A program made the position numbers and the translations under genes. Positions 53,249-62,943 of a DNA stretch of 64,000 nucleotides are shown piece after piece. The DNA lies in NCBI GenBank assembly GCA_945923475.1, contig CAMELE010000002.1, positions 1 to 64,000 on the forward strand, in the 5' to 3' direction. Each line of letters opens with the position of its first letter. Within the stretch, counting starts at the first letter, position 1. The stretch is from an uncultured Mollicutes bacterium. Lineage in GTDB: Bacteria; Bacillota_I; Bacilli_A; Acholeplasmatales; Anaeroplasmataceae. Under the pieces are notes generated by a model, which saw only the letters and a program-made list of their open reading frames with translations, was not told where the DNA came from and did not search any database.

Positions 53249-54922
53249 TTAATTATTTAGCAAATCCTCTGCTTGACTAATTGCATATGTTGAAATTTTT
53301 TGACCTGATATCATCCTAGCAATTTGTAATATTCGTTCCTCTTTAGACATTAGTTTTACATTTGCAAATGTTCTTCCATCTAATTCTTCTTTATAGATTA
53401 AAAGCTGATTATCAGCTGATGCTGCAACTTGAGGTAAATGAGTTATCGCTAGAACTTGACATGATGAAGAAATTTGCTTCATTTTTTTAGCTATTTCTAA
53501 AGCAACAGAGCCTGATACTCCTGTATCAATTTCATCAAATACAATGAACGAAAGCTTTGATTCACTTACAAAGAAAGCTTTAAATGCTAACATAATTCTT
53601 GACATTTCTCCACCAGAAGCGACCTTAGAAAGTGGTTTTAAAGGTTCACCAAGGTTTGTTGAAATCATAAATTCAACGTCATCTATTCCATCATCCTTAA
53701 ATATATCCTTATTTAATGGATCAGATGGAATATTCTTAGCAAATTCAATCTTAAATCTAGTGTGTGGTAATTCTAAATCCTGACATAATGCTTCTATGGA
53801 TTTACTTATTAAATTCGAACGATTCATACGGTATAAGGTTAAATCATTAGCAGATTTAATTAATGCTTTAAATTTAGAATTTAATTCATCATAGCTTTCC
53901 TTTAAGACCTCATCATAATTATTTGCCATATCTAATTTAAGCTTTAGCTCATTTTGATACTTAATTAATCCATTTAAATCTAAATGATATTTTAATTTAA
54001 GATTATCAATTAATACAATCCGACTATTTATTTCATTTAGTTCATCTTCGCTATAATCCATTGAATTTATGTTTTTCTTCAAATCGGATAGCGAATCATT
54101 CAAATTATAATAGCTATCATTTATTCTATTATATATATCCTCATATTCTTTATCAAATTTTGCAATTTGTTTAATTTCACTTGCAGAATCATATATATTA
54201 TCTAATGAAAAATATTCGTTTTCAAGCGAATTAATTGCTGATTTAATTGCTTGAAATATTTTATCAAAATTTTTTAATTTTGCTGCCTTTTCTATAAGCT
54301 CCTTATCTTCATTCTCGTGAAAATTATGCTCTGATATTTCATTATAGGCAAATGAGTAATATTCAAGCTTATCTTGTTCGGTTTTGGAATTATTTAATAT
54401 TGTAATGTACTTATTATATGCATCTTGATATTTGTGAAAATCCATTTGATATTTATTAAATATTTTTTCAAATTCATCATTATCAATTGGATCAATTAAA
54501 GAAACATATTTTTCCTTTGTAAATAACCTAAATGTATCATTTTGAATATGAACATCTCCTAAGATATTACCAAGAGATTTCAATATTTGAATAGATACAT
54601 TTTGACCATTTATTTTAACGTTAGATTTATTTTTAGTAATATCTCTATATATGTACAATTCTTTTTCTAATGGTAGGTCATTAACTGAAAGAAATGTCTC
54701 AATTTCGGATGTTGAATCAAAATATCCTTCAATAATTGCCTTATCCTCACCGTAACGAATCATATCAGTATCGGACCTTTTTCCTAATAATAGGGAAATT
54801 GAATCAATTATTAAAGATTTACCAGCTCCTGTTTGACCAGTAAGTACAGTTAATCCTTTATTAAATTCTAGTGTAATATCTTCAATAATTGCAAAATTTT
54901 TTACATGTAGTTTCTTTATCAT
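53249..54922 (-). CDS. recN: DNA repair protein RecN
   Basis: A 557-residue SMC-like ATPase that gathers broken DNA ends. The start MIKKLHVKNFAIIEDITLEF leads to Walker A GQTGAGKS (29-36); a long coiled coil fills about 150-370; the C-terminal part has the signature VASGGEMSRIMLAFKA, Walker B FIVFDEIDTGVSG and ITHLPQVAASAD. It ends the conserved series nusB-xseA-xseB-dxs-tlyA-recN; the regulator gene argR, often between tlyA and recN, is missing. Confidence 0.96.
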   Translation of the reverse strand: MIKKLHVKNFAIIEDITLEFNKGLTVLTGQTGAGKSLIIDSISLLLGKRSDTDMIRYGEDKAIIEGYFDSTSEIETFLSVNDLPLEKELYIYRDITKNKSNVKINGQNVSIQILKSLGNILGDVHIQNDTFRLFTKEKYVSLIDPIDNDEFEKIFNKYQMDFHKYQDAYNKYITILNNSKTEQDKLEYYSFAYNEISEHNFHENEDKELIEKAAKLKNFDKIFQAIKSAINSLENEYFSLDNIYDSASEIKQIAKFDKEYEDIYNRINDSYYNLNDSLSDLKKNINSMDYSEDELNEINSRIVLIDNLKLKYHLDLNGLIKYQNELKLKLDMANNYDEVLKESYDELNSKFKALIKSANDLTLYRMNRSNLISKSIEALCQDLELPHTRFKIEFAKNIPSDPLNKDIFKDDGIDDVEFMISTNLGEPLKPLSKVASGGEMSRIMLAFKAFFVSESKLSFIVFDEIDTGVSGSVALEIAKKMKQISSSCQVLAITHLPQVAASADNQLLIYKEELDGRTFANVKLMSKEERILQIARMISGQKISTYAISQAEDLLNN

Positions 54923-54982
54923 AAATATCCTATAATATAATCCAAATTATTGATTATACATTCTCCTTCTTTAAGGTTTAAT

Positions 54983-55747
54983 TTATAGTAACTCCTTTTT
55001 ATGAGAGGCATTTACTACCTCATTAACATCTATATGACCCTTTGGAGTCTTTGAAACTAAAGCTAAATATTCAATATTTCCACTACCACCCTTAATTGGA
55101 CTATAGGTTAGCTTATTTATATATAATCCTACATCATTTAAATAAGAAATTACATCATTTATAACCTTAATATGTATTGATTTATCCTTAATAATTCCTT
55201 TATTAATCATTTTTCCAACCTCAAACTGAGGTTTAATCAAACAAACAAGATAATTATTCTCATTTAAATACTTAAGAAGTGCCTCTAGAAGATGCTTAAT
55301 AGATACAAAGGAGACATCCATAACAACAATATCCACTTTTTCATTAATTTTAGCATCTAAAATGTTAGTTTTTTCCATAGAAACAACTTTATTATTAGTT
55401 TTAAGACTTAAATCTAGCTGAGATGTACCTACATCAACCGCATAAACCTTACTTGCACCATGCTGTAATGCACAATCCGTAAAGCCACCTGTAGATGCAC
55501 CAATATCTAAAACTATTTTTCCATTAAAATCTAGATTGAAGCATTTAATTGCTTTTTCTAATTTTAATCCACCCCTTGAAACATAGGGCATTACATTATT
55601 TATTTTTATTAATCCACTTATATAATCAAAGCTCGGATTTAATATTTGTTTATCATCAACATAAACATTTCCATTTTTAATTTCTTCTTTTGCTCTAGTT
55701 CTTGAACTAAAATAATTATTTTTAACAAGATATTGATCAATTCTCAC
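54983..55747 (-). CDS. tlyA: TlyA-family rRNA 2'-O-methyltransferase
   Basis: A 254-residue protein with an N-terminal S4 RNA-binding domain (MRIDQYLVKNNYFSSRTRAKEEIKNG) and an FtsJ-type methyltransferase domain: YVSRGGLKLEKAI, LDIGASTGGFTDCALQHGA (SAM site), VDVG, DVSFVSI and LIKPQFE. TlyA methylates cytidines of 16S and/or 23S rRNA; older names call it hemolysin. It starts 11 bases inside dxs and is translated with it. Confidence 0.94.
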   Translation of the reverse strand: MRIDQYLVKNNYFSSRTRAKEEIKNGNVYVDDKQILNPSFDYISGLIKINNVMPYVSRGGLKLEKAIKCFNLDFNGKIVLDIGASTGGFTDCALQHGASKVYAVDVGTSQLDLSLKTNNKVVSMEKTNILDAKINEKVDIVVMDVSFVSIKHLLEALLKYLNENNYLVCLIKPQFEVGKMINKGIIKDKSIHIKVINDVISYLNDVGLYINKLTYSPIKGGSGNIEYLALVSKTPKGHIDVNEVVNASHKKELL

Positions 55748-57572
55748 TTTTAATTAACTCCTGATATATTGATTCATCATCTAAATTAAATTTCTTTAGT
55801 AAATCATCTACTGAACCCACATCAACATAAGAGTCAGTAGGAATATTCATTAATTTAATTTTAGAATGATAATTTTTACTTATCATATTATTCAATATCA
55901 TTTGACCTAAGGAACCATCGTTTACAACCTGCTCAATTACATAAATATTTCTGCCACTTTGATAAATACTTTCTAGCATTTCTTCATCAAGAGGGCGAAT
56001 AAATCTAGCATTTATCACGGTAAAATCTAAATTGTTAGATTTTACAATATTTAATAATCTTAAAGCATCATAACCATATGAAATAACATATCCTTTAGTA
56101 CCTTCATTCAAAATACACCATTTTGTATCGTTAATCTTAATATCCTCAGTATAAAATTCAACTCGTTTAGGATATCTAACTATTACTGGACCAGTTAAAC
56201 TAAACGCATATTTAATTAAAGCCTTTGCTTCTGCTAAATTCGAACCCATACAAATTTTTACATTTGGCATTGAGCTACACATTGCAATATCATATATTCC
56301 TTGATGAGTTGAGCCTTCACTTGATACAAGCCCAGCTCGATCTAGTCCAACTACAACATGAAGGTTTCTTCTTGCAACATCATTTAAGAATTGATCATAT
56401 GCTCTTTGAAAAAATGTTGAGTACATTAATACAGCAACCTTTTCATTGCATAGTGCCATAGCACCAGCCATTGACATCGCATGTTCTTCAGCAATTCCAA
56501 CATCATATATTGAATTAGGATATTGTTTTTGAAATTTAATTAATCGATTCCCAACCATAGTTGCAGGATTAATCAATGTAAAATTGTTATCCTTTCGATA
56601 TTCCATTAATCCTCTAGCAATTACCTCACTATATGAATACTCGTTTGGTGAAAAAACCTTTAAGGATTTACCTGTTTCAACATCAAATGGTCCAATCCCA
56701 TGGAATGAACCCTTTTCATCCTGCTCTGCTTTATCATAGCCTAAACCTTTTTTAGTTATGAAATGAATTAAGCAAGGCTTTTTTGATGCTTTTGCCCTTT
56801 CAAGGACTCTAATGACACAATCAATATCATTACCATCATACGGTCCATAATAATCAAAGCCCATATCCTCAAAAATATTATCTAACTGAACAAAGGCTTT
56901 AATTGCTTGTTTTATTTGATGAAACCATTTTACAACAAATCTTGGGTTAACCTTTATTAGTAATCTTTTTAACCCTCGATAGAATCTAGTAGATCCCATA
57001 GCATTAAATAGTCTAGCGGTAGCTCCTACGCTTTTTGAAATACCCATTTTGTTGTCATTTAATATTACAATTGGTCTTACTCCTTCAATTGTACTGACAA
57101 AATTTAAAGCTTCAAAAGCCATCCCATTTGCAACAGATGAGTCACCAATTATTGATACAACATCGCCAATATCTTCACCATTCTTTTTAGCAAGTAAAAA
57201 GCCTGACATTGCAGATATTGATGTTGAGCTATGACCAGATTCCCAGCAATCATATTTTGATTCATCATAATTTACAAAGCCGGATAATCCATTTGTTTTA
57301 CGTAAAGTATTAAATTTTTTAGCTCGACCAGTTAGTATTTTATGAGTATATGCTTGGTGTCCGACATCAAAAATAAGCTTATCATTTTCTTTATTAAAAA
57401 CATAATGTAAGCCTACAGTTAATTCAACAACACCTAAATTTGATGCTAAATGGCCGCCTGTTTTTGATATGTTTTCGATTAAAAAAGTCCTTATATCTTT
57501 ACATAGTACCTTTAACTCATTTTTTTTTAAATCTTGTAAAAACTCCGGGCTTTCTATGGAATTTATATCCAT
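55737..57572 (-). CDS. dxs: 1-Deoxy-D-xylulose-5-phosphate synthase
   Basis: A 611-residue thiamine-diphosphate enzyme that joins pyruvate and glyceraldehyde 3-phosphate, the first step of the MEP isoprenoid pathway. GGHLASNLGVVELTVGLHYVF, DVGHQAYTHKILTGR, GHSSTSISAMSG, IGDSSVANGMAFEALN (TPP site), FHGIGPFD, VGIAEEHAMSMAGAMA (catalytic Glu) and GLDRAGLVSSEGSTHQGIYD are all present. The usual ispA between xseB and dxs is missing. It needs TPP, whose supply is encoded by thiN/thiT. I chose ATG 57572, spaced from AAAGGTGATC. Confidence 0.96.
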   Translation of the reverse strand: MDINSIESPEFLQDLKKNELKVLCKDIRTFLIENISKTGGHLASNLGVVELTVGLHYVFNKENDKLIFDVGHQAYTHKILTGRAKKFNTLRKTNGLSGFVNYDESKYDCWESGHSSTSISAMSGFLLAKKNGEDIGDVVSIIGDSSVANGMAFEALNFVSTIEGVRPIVILNDNKMGISKSVGATARLFNAMGSTRFYRGLKRLLIKVNPRFVVKWFHQIKQAIKAFVQLDNIFEDMGFDYYGPYDGNDIDCVIRVLERAKASKKPCLIHFITKKGLGYDKAEQDEKGSFHGIGPFDVETGKSLKVFSPNEYSYSEVIARGLMEYRKDNNFTLINPATMVGNRLIKFQKQYPNSIYDVGIAEEHAMSMAGAMALCNEKVAVLMYSTFFQRAYDQFLNDVARRNLHVVVGLDRAGLVSSEGSTHQGIYDIAMCSSMPNVKICMGSNLAEAKALIKYAFSLTGPVIVRYPKRVEFYTEDIKINDTKWCILNEGTKGYVISYGYDALRLLNIVKSNNLDFTVINARFIRPLDEEMLESIYQSGRNIYVIEQVVNDGSLGQMILNNMISKNYHSKIKLMNIPTDSYVDVGSVDDLLKKFNLDDESIYQELIKSEN

Positions 57573-57583
57573 AAAGATCACCT

Positions 57584-57799
57584 TTATTCTTCAAATTTAA
57601 CAAGACCATTCTCGGTCATTTTTTCGACTACTAATTTTTCATTTTTATTAAGCATGTCGTAGCATTTTTTTGAAAGCTCGACACCCTTTGTATAATTTTT
57701 TACAGCATCATCTAATGAGATATCTCTATTTTCAAGATTTCTAATAACAGATTCAAATTCTGCCATTAATTCTTCAAAGCTTTTATCTTTATTTTCCAT
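57584..57799 (-). CDS. xseB: Exodeoxyribonuclease VII small subunit
   Basis: A 71-residue protein, the usual size. SFEELMAEFESVIRNLENRDISLDDAVKNYTKGVELSKKCYDML is the family core, a helical hairpin that binds the tail of XseA. It starts 11 bases inside xseA, fixing the subunit ratio through coupled translation. Confidence 0.95.
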   Translation of the reverse strand: MENKDKSFEELMAEFESVIRNLENRDISLDDAVKNYTKGVELSKKCYDMLNKNEKLVVEKMTENGLVKFEE

Positions 57800-58997
57800 C
57801 GTGACTGACTCCTTCCACCTTACAATTTACATATCCATCCTTAAGTCTAAGGCTTAATTCATCATTAGCCTTAACATCATTTATACTTCTTAAAACCCTC
57901 TTATCCTTATATGGTATACTATAACCCTTATCCATAATATTTAGAGGAGATAAAGCTTTAAGCTTTTCATTTAATAAATGATAGCCATTTTTCTTAATAT
58001 TTAGATAATTATTAATTAACAAATTAAGTTTTTCATTTAGTTTCCTTAATTCGTCCTTCTTTTGGGTTAGTTTCATCATTGGATTATTTAAATCTAATCT
58101 ACGGTCTAAATTACCAATAACTATTTTTTTATTTTCAATTATATTCTTTATATTATGATTAATTCTTGATAAGGAAGTTAAAATGTATTCCTTTAGGTTC
58201 TCAATTGATGGTGTAGCAATTTCTGCTGCAGCTGTTGGTGTTGCAGCTCTTATATCTGCTACAAAATCAGCAATAGTAAAGTCAACCTCATGTCCTACTG
58301 CAGAAATAATTGGAATTTGTGAATTATAAATAGCATAAGCTACTATCTTTTCATTAAAGGCCCACAAATCTTCAATGGATCCACCACCACGACCACAAAT
58401 AATTACATCACAAAGATTATCCTTATTGGCTTTTTCAATGCATTCGACAATAGATTCTTTAGCATTTTCTCCTTGTACAAGTGCAGGATATAAAATAATT
58501 TTACATAGAGGAAATCTTCTTCCGATTGTATTAATAATATCGTGGACTGCAGCACCTGTAGGTGAGGTGATTACTCCTACTACATTTGGAATAGTGGGAA
58601 TTCTTTTTTTATGACTTTGATCAAAATATCCAGCATCTGATAATTCCTTTTTTAGCTTTTCATATGCCAAATAGAGATCTCCTACTCCGTCCGATTTCAT
58701 TTCTTTACAAATTATTTGATAAGACCCACCAGCTTCATAGACTGTAACTGTACCTCTTACAAATACCTTCATTCCATCCTTAGGCTCAAATTTAATTTTA
58801 CTTGCGCTAGATGCAAACATCATTGCCGAAATTTGAGCATTATCATCCTTTAAAGTAAAATAAAAATGTCCTCTAGAATGATGCTTAAAGTTAGATATTT
58901 CACCCTCAAGTAAGACATCTAATAAATGAGTATCATTATCAAATTTAAACTTTATATATTTAGTTAATGCACTTACGGTTAAATATCTATCTTCCAT
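57789..58997 (-). CDS. xseA: Exodeoxyribonuclease VII large subunit
   Basis: A 402-residue nuclease subunit that degrades single-stranded DNA from both ends. The N-terminal OB domain (YLTVSALTKYIKFKFD, GEISNFKHHSRGHFYFTLKD) precedes the catalytic domain with VGVITSPTGAAVHDI, IICGRGGGSIEDLWAFNE and SAVGHEVDFTIADFVADIRAATPTAAAEI. A coiled coil and a C-terminal beta part follow. It is nine bases from nusB and overlaps xseB. Confidence 0.96.
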   Translation of the reverse strand: MEDRYLTVSALTKYIKFKFDNDTHLLDVLLEGEISNFKHHSRGHFYFTLKDDNAQISAMMFASSASKIKFEPKDGMKVFVRGTVTVYEAGGSYQIICKEMKSDGVGDLYLAYEKLKKELSDAGYFDQSHKKRIPTIPNVVGVITSPTGAAVHDIINTIGRRFPLCKIILYPALVQGENAKESIVECIEKANKDNLCDVIICGRGGGSIEDLWAFNEKIVAYAIYNSQIPIISAVGHEVDFTIADFVADIRAATPTAAAEIATPSIENLKEYILTSLSRINHNIKNIIENKKIVIGNLDRRLDLNNPMMKLTQKKDELRKLNEKLNLLINNYLNIKKNGYHLLNEKLKALSPLNIMDKGYSIPYKDKRVLRSINDVKANDELSLRLKDGYVNCKVEGVSHDGK

Positions 58998-59005
58998 AGT
59001 TTCTC

Positions 59006-59392
59006 CTAATTAAGTTTACTTGCAATTGTATCTAATAAACGATTGTTAAATCTAACTGCTTTTTTATCTCCTGTATCAGAAAATTCCTTAGTAAGTTCTA
59101 AAGCCTCATTAATAACGACCGCTTTAGGCCCATTATTCTTTAATTCATATGTAGCTAATCTTAATATAGCTCGATCAACTGCATTTAAACGATTTAACGT
59201 GTAATTAACTAATGAGGCAGAAATAATTTCATCTATTTCTGGTAAATTATTTAACACCTCTTTAGCAAATAATTTTGCATCATCTGTCAAATTTTCAATT
59301 GATTTCACTGCTTCATCAAGTGTAATTTGCGTAAATTCTACATTATATAATAGCTGAATCGCCTGTTGACGACTTAAATGTCTTGAATTCAT
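59006..59392 (-). CDS. nusB: Transcription antitermination protein NusB
   Basis: A 128-residue all-helical RNA-binding protein that pairs with NusE (S10) in the rRNA antitermination complex. RHLSRQQAIQLLYNVEFT and LNAVDRAILRLATYELKN, then VVINEALELTKEFSDTGDKKAVRFNNRLLDTIA are standard. It opens the transcript nusB-xseA-xseB-dxs-tlyA-recN. TTGGAGGTAAA precedes the ATG. Confidence 0.95.
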   Translation of the reverse strand: MNSRHLSRQQAIQLLYNVEFTQITLDEAVKSIENLTDDAKLFAKEVLNNLPEIDEIISASLVNYTLNRLNAVDRAILRLATYELKNNGPKAVVINEALELTKEFSDTGDKKAVRFNNRLLDTIASKLN

Positions 59393-59435
59393 TTTTTTAC
59401 CTCCAAAATTTTATGTCTAGTATAACATATTTTAA

Positions 59436-60551
59436 TTATATATTAAAGTTTAAATCGAGGTCTAATAGTAATTTATAAAAATCTAGTCCTCTATTTAATG
59501 CGGCCATGTCAAAATTAAACATTTCATTATGAAGTGGCTTTGTGTTTCCAACTCCTAAAAAGAAAAATATTGATGGTACATGCGATGTATAAACACCAAA
59601 ATCTTCAGCCTGAAGCACAGGCTTTTTTAGAACGTTTAAATAATCTAGTTTATTTTTATTCGATAAATGCTTTAAAACTATGTTAAATAGCTTCTCATTA
59701 TTTATTACTGCATCATAGCCTTCATTTATATTAAATTCAAATCTTACTCCATATTTATTTTCGTAATCTTTTGCTATACTAAGCAATGATTCCTTTATGT
59801 AATTAAATATATCTAATTGATATGCCCGTAATGTTATATAAAGCTCACAATTATCTGCAATAATATTTCTAGCTGTGCCAGCATTCATTTTTCCACATTT
59901 CAAAAGACGATAATACTTCTTATCTATTTTATCTTCCATTTGATATATATCTTGCAAATAGTAAGCACCACATTTTAACGCATCTATACCATTTTCAAAA
60001 TTAGCAACATGAGAAGCCTTACCAATTATTTTTATATTTACCTCAGCACTTTTTGCCATCAGCTCATTTGGCTTTGAATATACACTGCCCAAGGGTAAAC
60101 CTGGCCATAGATGAAAACCAAAAATGCATTTTACATTATATCTTTCAATAAAATTTGTAGCTATAATGCTTCTTGCACCACAATTTTCTTCTTCAGATGG
60201 TTGAAAAATCAATAAAAAATTATGATTATAGTTTTTATAATTTAAATTTAAAAAATCGGCAAGACCTAGCATCATAGCCATATGGCCATCATGACCACAT
60301 GCATGCATTAATCCTTTTGTTTGAGATTTATAGGTAATATTATTCTTTTCTTCGATTGGTAGAGCATCCATATCACATCTGAAGGCTTCTGTACATGTTT
60401 TTTTGTTATCAAAAAAGCATAATATACCTGTATTAATTATTTCAATTTTACAATCATAGCCTTTAAGATGATTTAAAATATATTCTTGAGTTTTAAATTC
60501 CTTAAATCCTAATTCAGGAATTTGATGTAAATCCATACGATATTGCTCCAT
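59436..60551 (-). CDS. M20 family amidohydrolase
   Basis: A 371-residue metal-dependent hydrolase of the hippurate/N-acyl-amino-acid amidohydrolase branch. RMDLHQIPELGFKEFKTQEYI at the start, FRCDMDALPIEE, HACGHDGHMAMMLGLA (metal ligands), FQPSEEENCGA and the dimerisation domain after about 170 are visible; GVGNTKPLHNEMFNFD carries the last histidine. It removes acyl groups from amino acids or acts on diaminopimelate derivatives (DapL-type). I chose ATG 60551 because GGAGGAAATC precedes it. Confidence 0.88.
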   Translation of the reverse strand: MEQYRMDLHQIPELGFKEFKTQEYILNHLKGYDCKIEIINTGILCFFDNKKTCTEAFRCDMDALPIEEKNNITYKSQTKGLMHACGHDGHMAMMLGLADFLNLNYKNYNHNFLLIFQPSEEENCGARSIIATNFIERYNVKCIFGFHLWPGLPLGSVYSKPNELMAKSAEVNIKIIGKASHVANFENGIDALKCGAYYLQDIYQMEDKIDKKYYRLLKCGKMNAGTARNIIADNCELYITLRAYQLDIFNYIKESLLSIAKDYENKYGVRFEFNINEGYDAVINNEKLFNIVLKHLSNKNKLDYLNVLKKPVLQAEDFGVYTSHVPSIFFFLGVGNTKPLHNEMFNFDMAALNRGLDFYKLLLDLDLNFNI

Positions 60552-60787
60552 GATTTCCTCCAAAACTAGATATTTATAGTATATCATTATTTTTAAAAAA
60601 AATAAATGTAAACCAATCAGATATATTAATTTATTGTAAGATATTGTTACTAAGAAAAATATAAATACTTTTATAATTAATTAAATAATATAAAGATTTT
60701 TTTATATAAAAGTTTTATAAGAATTTAAAACAAATTTGCATATAGTTATTGAATTTTTATTCCCATTTTTGTATAATTAAAAGGCAT
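60552..60787. other. AT-rich spacer carrying the tRNA promoter
   Basis: No gene. The right part holds TTGAAT (60749-60754) and TATAAT (60772-60777), 17 bases apart, the probable promoter of the tRNA. I see nothing else in it. Confidence 0.6.
60749..60777 (+). promoter_or_regulatory. Promoter of tRNA-Gln
   Basis: TTGAAT and TATAAT with a 17-base spacer; transcription would begin a few bases before the mature tRNA. Confidence 0.7.
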
Positions 60788-60862
60788 AGCAGATTAGCCA
60801 AGCGGTAAGGCTACGGACTCTGACTCCGTCATGCACAGGTTCGAATCCTGTATCTGCTGCCA
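60788..60862 (+). tRNA. tRNA-Gln (CTG)
   Basis: A 75-base tRNA with encoded CCA. Acceptor stem AGCAGAT / ATCTGCT, D arm GCC...GGC, anticodon stem ACGGA / TCCGT with the loop CTCTGAC (anticodon CTG), T arm ACAGG TTCGAAT CCTGT. It decodes CAG. The body matches Gln tRNAs (GCCAAGCGGTAAGGC). A terminator follows closely, so it is a single-tRNA transcript. Confidence 0.95.
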
Positions 60863-60871
60863 TATGAATTA

Positions 60872-60900
60872 AGGTCAAAATTTATTTTTTGACTTTTTTT
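60872..60900 (+). terminator. Terminator after tRNA-Gln
   Basis: GTCAAAA (60874-60880) pairs with TTTTGAC (60887-60893), followed by T residues. Confidence 0.85.
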
Positions 60901-60940
60901 ATTATTTTTGTTGTATAATCTAGGTAGCGAGGTGTTACAA

Positions 60941-61480
60941 ATGAAAAATGTTTTATGTATATTACTTGATGGCTTTGAAGAGCTTGAAGCAGTGGGAACA
61001 ATTGCCTTATTAAAAAGAGCGGGAATAAATGTTGATATTGCGACTGACGGAGAAATTGAAGCGACTGGAAGATACGGAATAACCTTATCTAATATTTATA
61101 ATTTAAATAATCTTGATTATAAGAATTACGATATGCTTTTTGTACCTGGTGGTCCTCATTATGCAAAGATTCTAAAGAATGATTTATATTTAAATATAAT
61201 TAAATATTACTTTGAAACTAAATCGATTTCTACTATTTGTGCAGGTCCAACAATTCTTGGAAAGCTTGGCTTATTAAAGGGTAAAAGGTATACCTGCTTC
61301 GAATCTATGAATGAAGATTTTGGTGGAACATACTTGGGTACCTATGCTGTCAAGGATGAAAATATGATTACTGGTAAATCTGCAGCCGCAACTATTGATT
61401 TTGGCTTTATGATTATCGAATATTTACTTGGTGAGGAAAAAGCATTAGAAATAAAAAAGCAAATTTACTATAAAGATTAA
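60941..61480 (+). CDS. DJ-1/PfpI family protein
   Basis: A 179-residue protein. CILLDGFEELEAVGTIALLKRAGI carries the conserved glutamate (E13/E14), DMLFVPGGPHYAKIL follows, and the nucleophile is C100 in ISTICAGPTILGKLGLLKG, the elbow motif. GKSAAATIDFGFMIIEYLLG ends the fold. It is closer to DJ-1/YajL (deglycase or chaperone activity has been proposed; debated) than to PfpI proteases. I chose ATG 60941 with GCGAGGTG ahead. Confidence 0.9.
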   Translation: MKNVLCILLDGFEELEAVGTIALLKRAGINVDIATDGEIEATGRYGITLSNIYNLNNLDYKNYDMLFVPGGPHYAKILKNDLYLNIIKYYFETKSISTICAGPTILGKLGLLKGKRYTCFESMNEDFGGTYLGTYAVKDENMITGKSAAATIDFGFMIIEYLLGEEKALEIKKQIYYKD

Positions 61481-61487
61481 TAAAATA

Positions 61488-61520
61488 AAAGAAAACGACA
61501 AAATCGTTTTCTTATTTTTT
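61488..61520. terminator. Bidirectional terminator between DJ-1 gene and ftsZ
   Basis: GAAAACGA (61491-61498) pairs with TCGTTTTC (61504-61511), with A-rich and T-rich flanks. Confidence 0.85.
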
Positions 61521-62780
61521 TGTTAACCAATCAGGAAGATTAACCTTCTTTTGCGTATTATGTTCATCAACTTTGGTTGTTTTACTTTCTTCCTTAGCAC
61601 GTTTTTTATTTTCCTTAGCTTCTAGCTTTAAGCGCTTTTTTTCGGCTCTTTCAAATGCTTTATTATGGAATAGATGATCTACAGAATCATTTTCTTCTTC
61701 CTCGTCATCATCCCCATCATCCTCTAAAGCAGTTAAATCATCTCTTCTTCTATAGTCAATATTAGTATCTGACATATTTTGGAAAATTTCAGACGCTAAA
61801 TTTTCAATACCATTTTCCTTAGCTTTAAGCTCATATCCAGTTGCAATTATAGTTACTACTAGTTCATCCTTAAGATCATTGTTAATATAAGCTCCATAAA
61901 TTACATTAAGATTCTTATCGCAATTATTTCTTATTTCAGCTAAAGCTTCATTTACTTCGACTAAGGAAACATCTTCACTAGATGCAATATTTACTATACA
62001 ATCCGTTGCTCCATCAATTGAAACCTCAAGTAAATTTGAATGAATTGCCTTACGAGCAGCCTCAACAGCACGATTAGGTCCAGTCGCAAGACCAATACCC
62101 ATAAGTGCGGTACCCTTATCCTTCATTACAGTTGTTACATCGGCAAAATCGACATTAATTAATCCTGTGAAATTGATTATTTCGGCCATACCTTGAACAC
62201 CTTGACGTAATACGTCATCAACCTCACGGAAGGCTTGAAGCAATGGAGTTCCTGGATCAACTATTGAAAATAAACGTTGATTTGGAATTACGATTAATGT
62301 ATCAACATATTTTTTTAATTCCTCTAGTCCTGCTACAGCCTTTGCCATGCAATCTGGACCCTCAAAGAAAAATGGCTTTGATACAATCGCAACTGTTAAG
62401 CATCCTAATTCTTTACATATTCTTGCAATAACTGGTGAAGCACCTGTACCTGTACCTCCACCCATACCACAAGTGATGAAAACCATATTAGCACCACTAA
62501 TTGCAGCTCTTAATGAATCCTCATCCTCTAAAGCAGCATTTCTTCCTACCTCAGGCTTTGTTCCAGCTCCAAAACCTCTATTCGAATTTTTACCAATGAT
62601 AATTCGAGTATTAGCTTTGGATAGTCTTAAGTCTTGAGCATCAGTATTAACCGCAATAAATTCAACACCCTTAACATCGTAATCAATCATACGATCAACG
62701 GCATTACCACCAGCTCCACCAACACCGATTACCTTAATAACTGGCTTTAATGAAAAACTTTCTTCTTCTCCAAATAACAT
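61512..62780 (-). CDS. ftsZ: Cell division protein FtsZ
   Basis: A 422-residue tubulin-like GTPase that builds the division ring. IKVIGVGGAGGNAVDRM, the GTP loop GGGTGTG (107-113), FEGPDCMAKAVAGLEEL and NVDFADVTTVM with catalytic aspartates are standard. A long charged, disordered linker (about 330-410, with DDGDDDEEEEND) leads to the C-terminal peptide LPDWLTKK, which binds the ring's membrane anchors. Upstream lies murB; ftsA and divIB, usual between them, are missing. Confidence 0.97.
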   Translation of the reverse strand: MLFGEEESFSLKPVIKVIGVGGAGGNAVDRMIDYDVKGVEFIAVNTDAQDLRLSKANTRIIIGKNSNRGFGAGTKPEVGRNAALEDEDSLRAAISGANMVFITCGMGGGTGTGASPVIARICKELGCLTVAIVSKPFFFEGPDCMAKAVAGLEELKKYVDTLIVIPNQRLFSIVDPGTPLLQAFREVDDVLRQGVQGMAEIINFTGLINVDFADVTTVMKDKGTALMGIGLATGPNRAVEAARKAIHSNLLEVSIDGATDCIVNIASSEDVSLVEVNEALAEIRNNCDKNLNVIYGAYINNDLKDELVVTIIATGYELKAKENGIENLASEIFQNMSDTNIDYRRRDDLTALEDDGDDDEEEENDSVDHLFHNKAFERAEKKRLKLEAKENKKRAKEESKTTKVDEHNTQKKVNLPDWLTKK

Positions 62781-62943
62781 ATTAATACCTCCAAACTAGT
62801 AAAATTCGACAAAAATCGAAATATGACTTTTATGCTTATATTTTACCCTAGAAAGTATCTATTTTCAAGTTAATTAAGCAAATTAGATTAGTAAAATAGA
62901 TAAAATTTATTTAAAATAATTTTAAACTATTATGTACTTTTTA

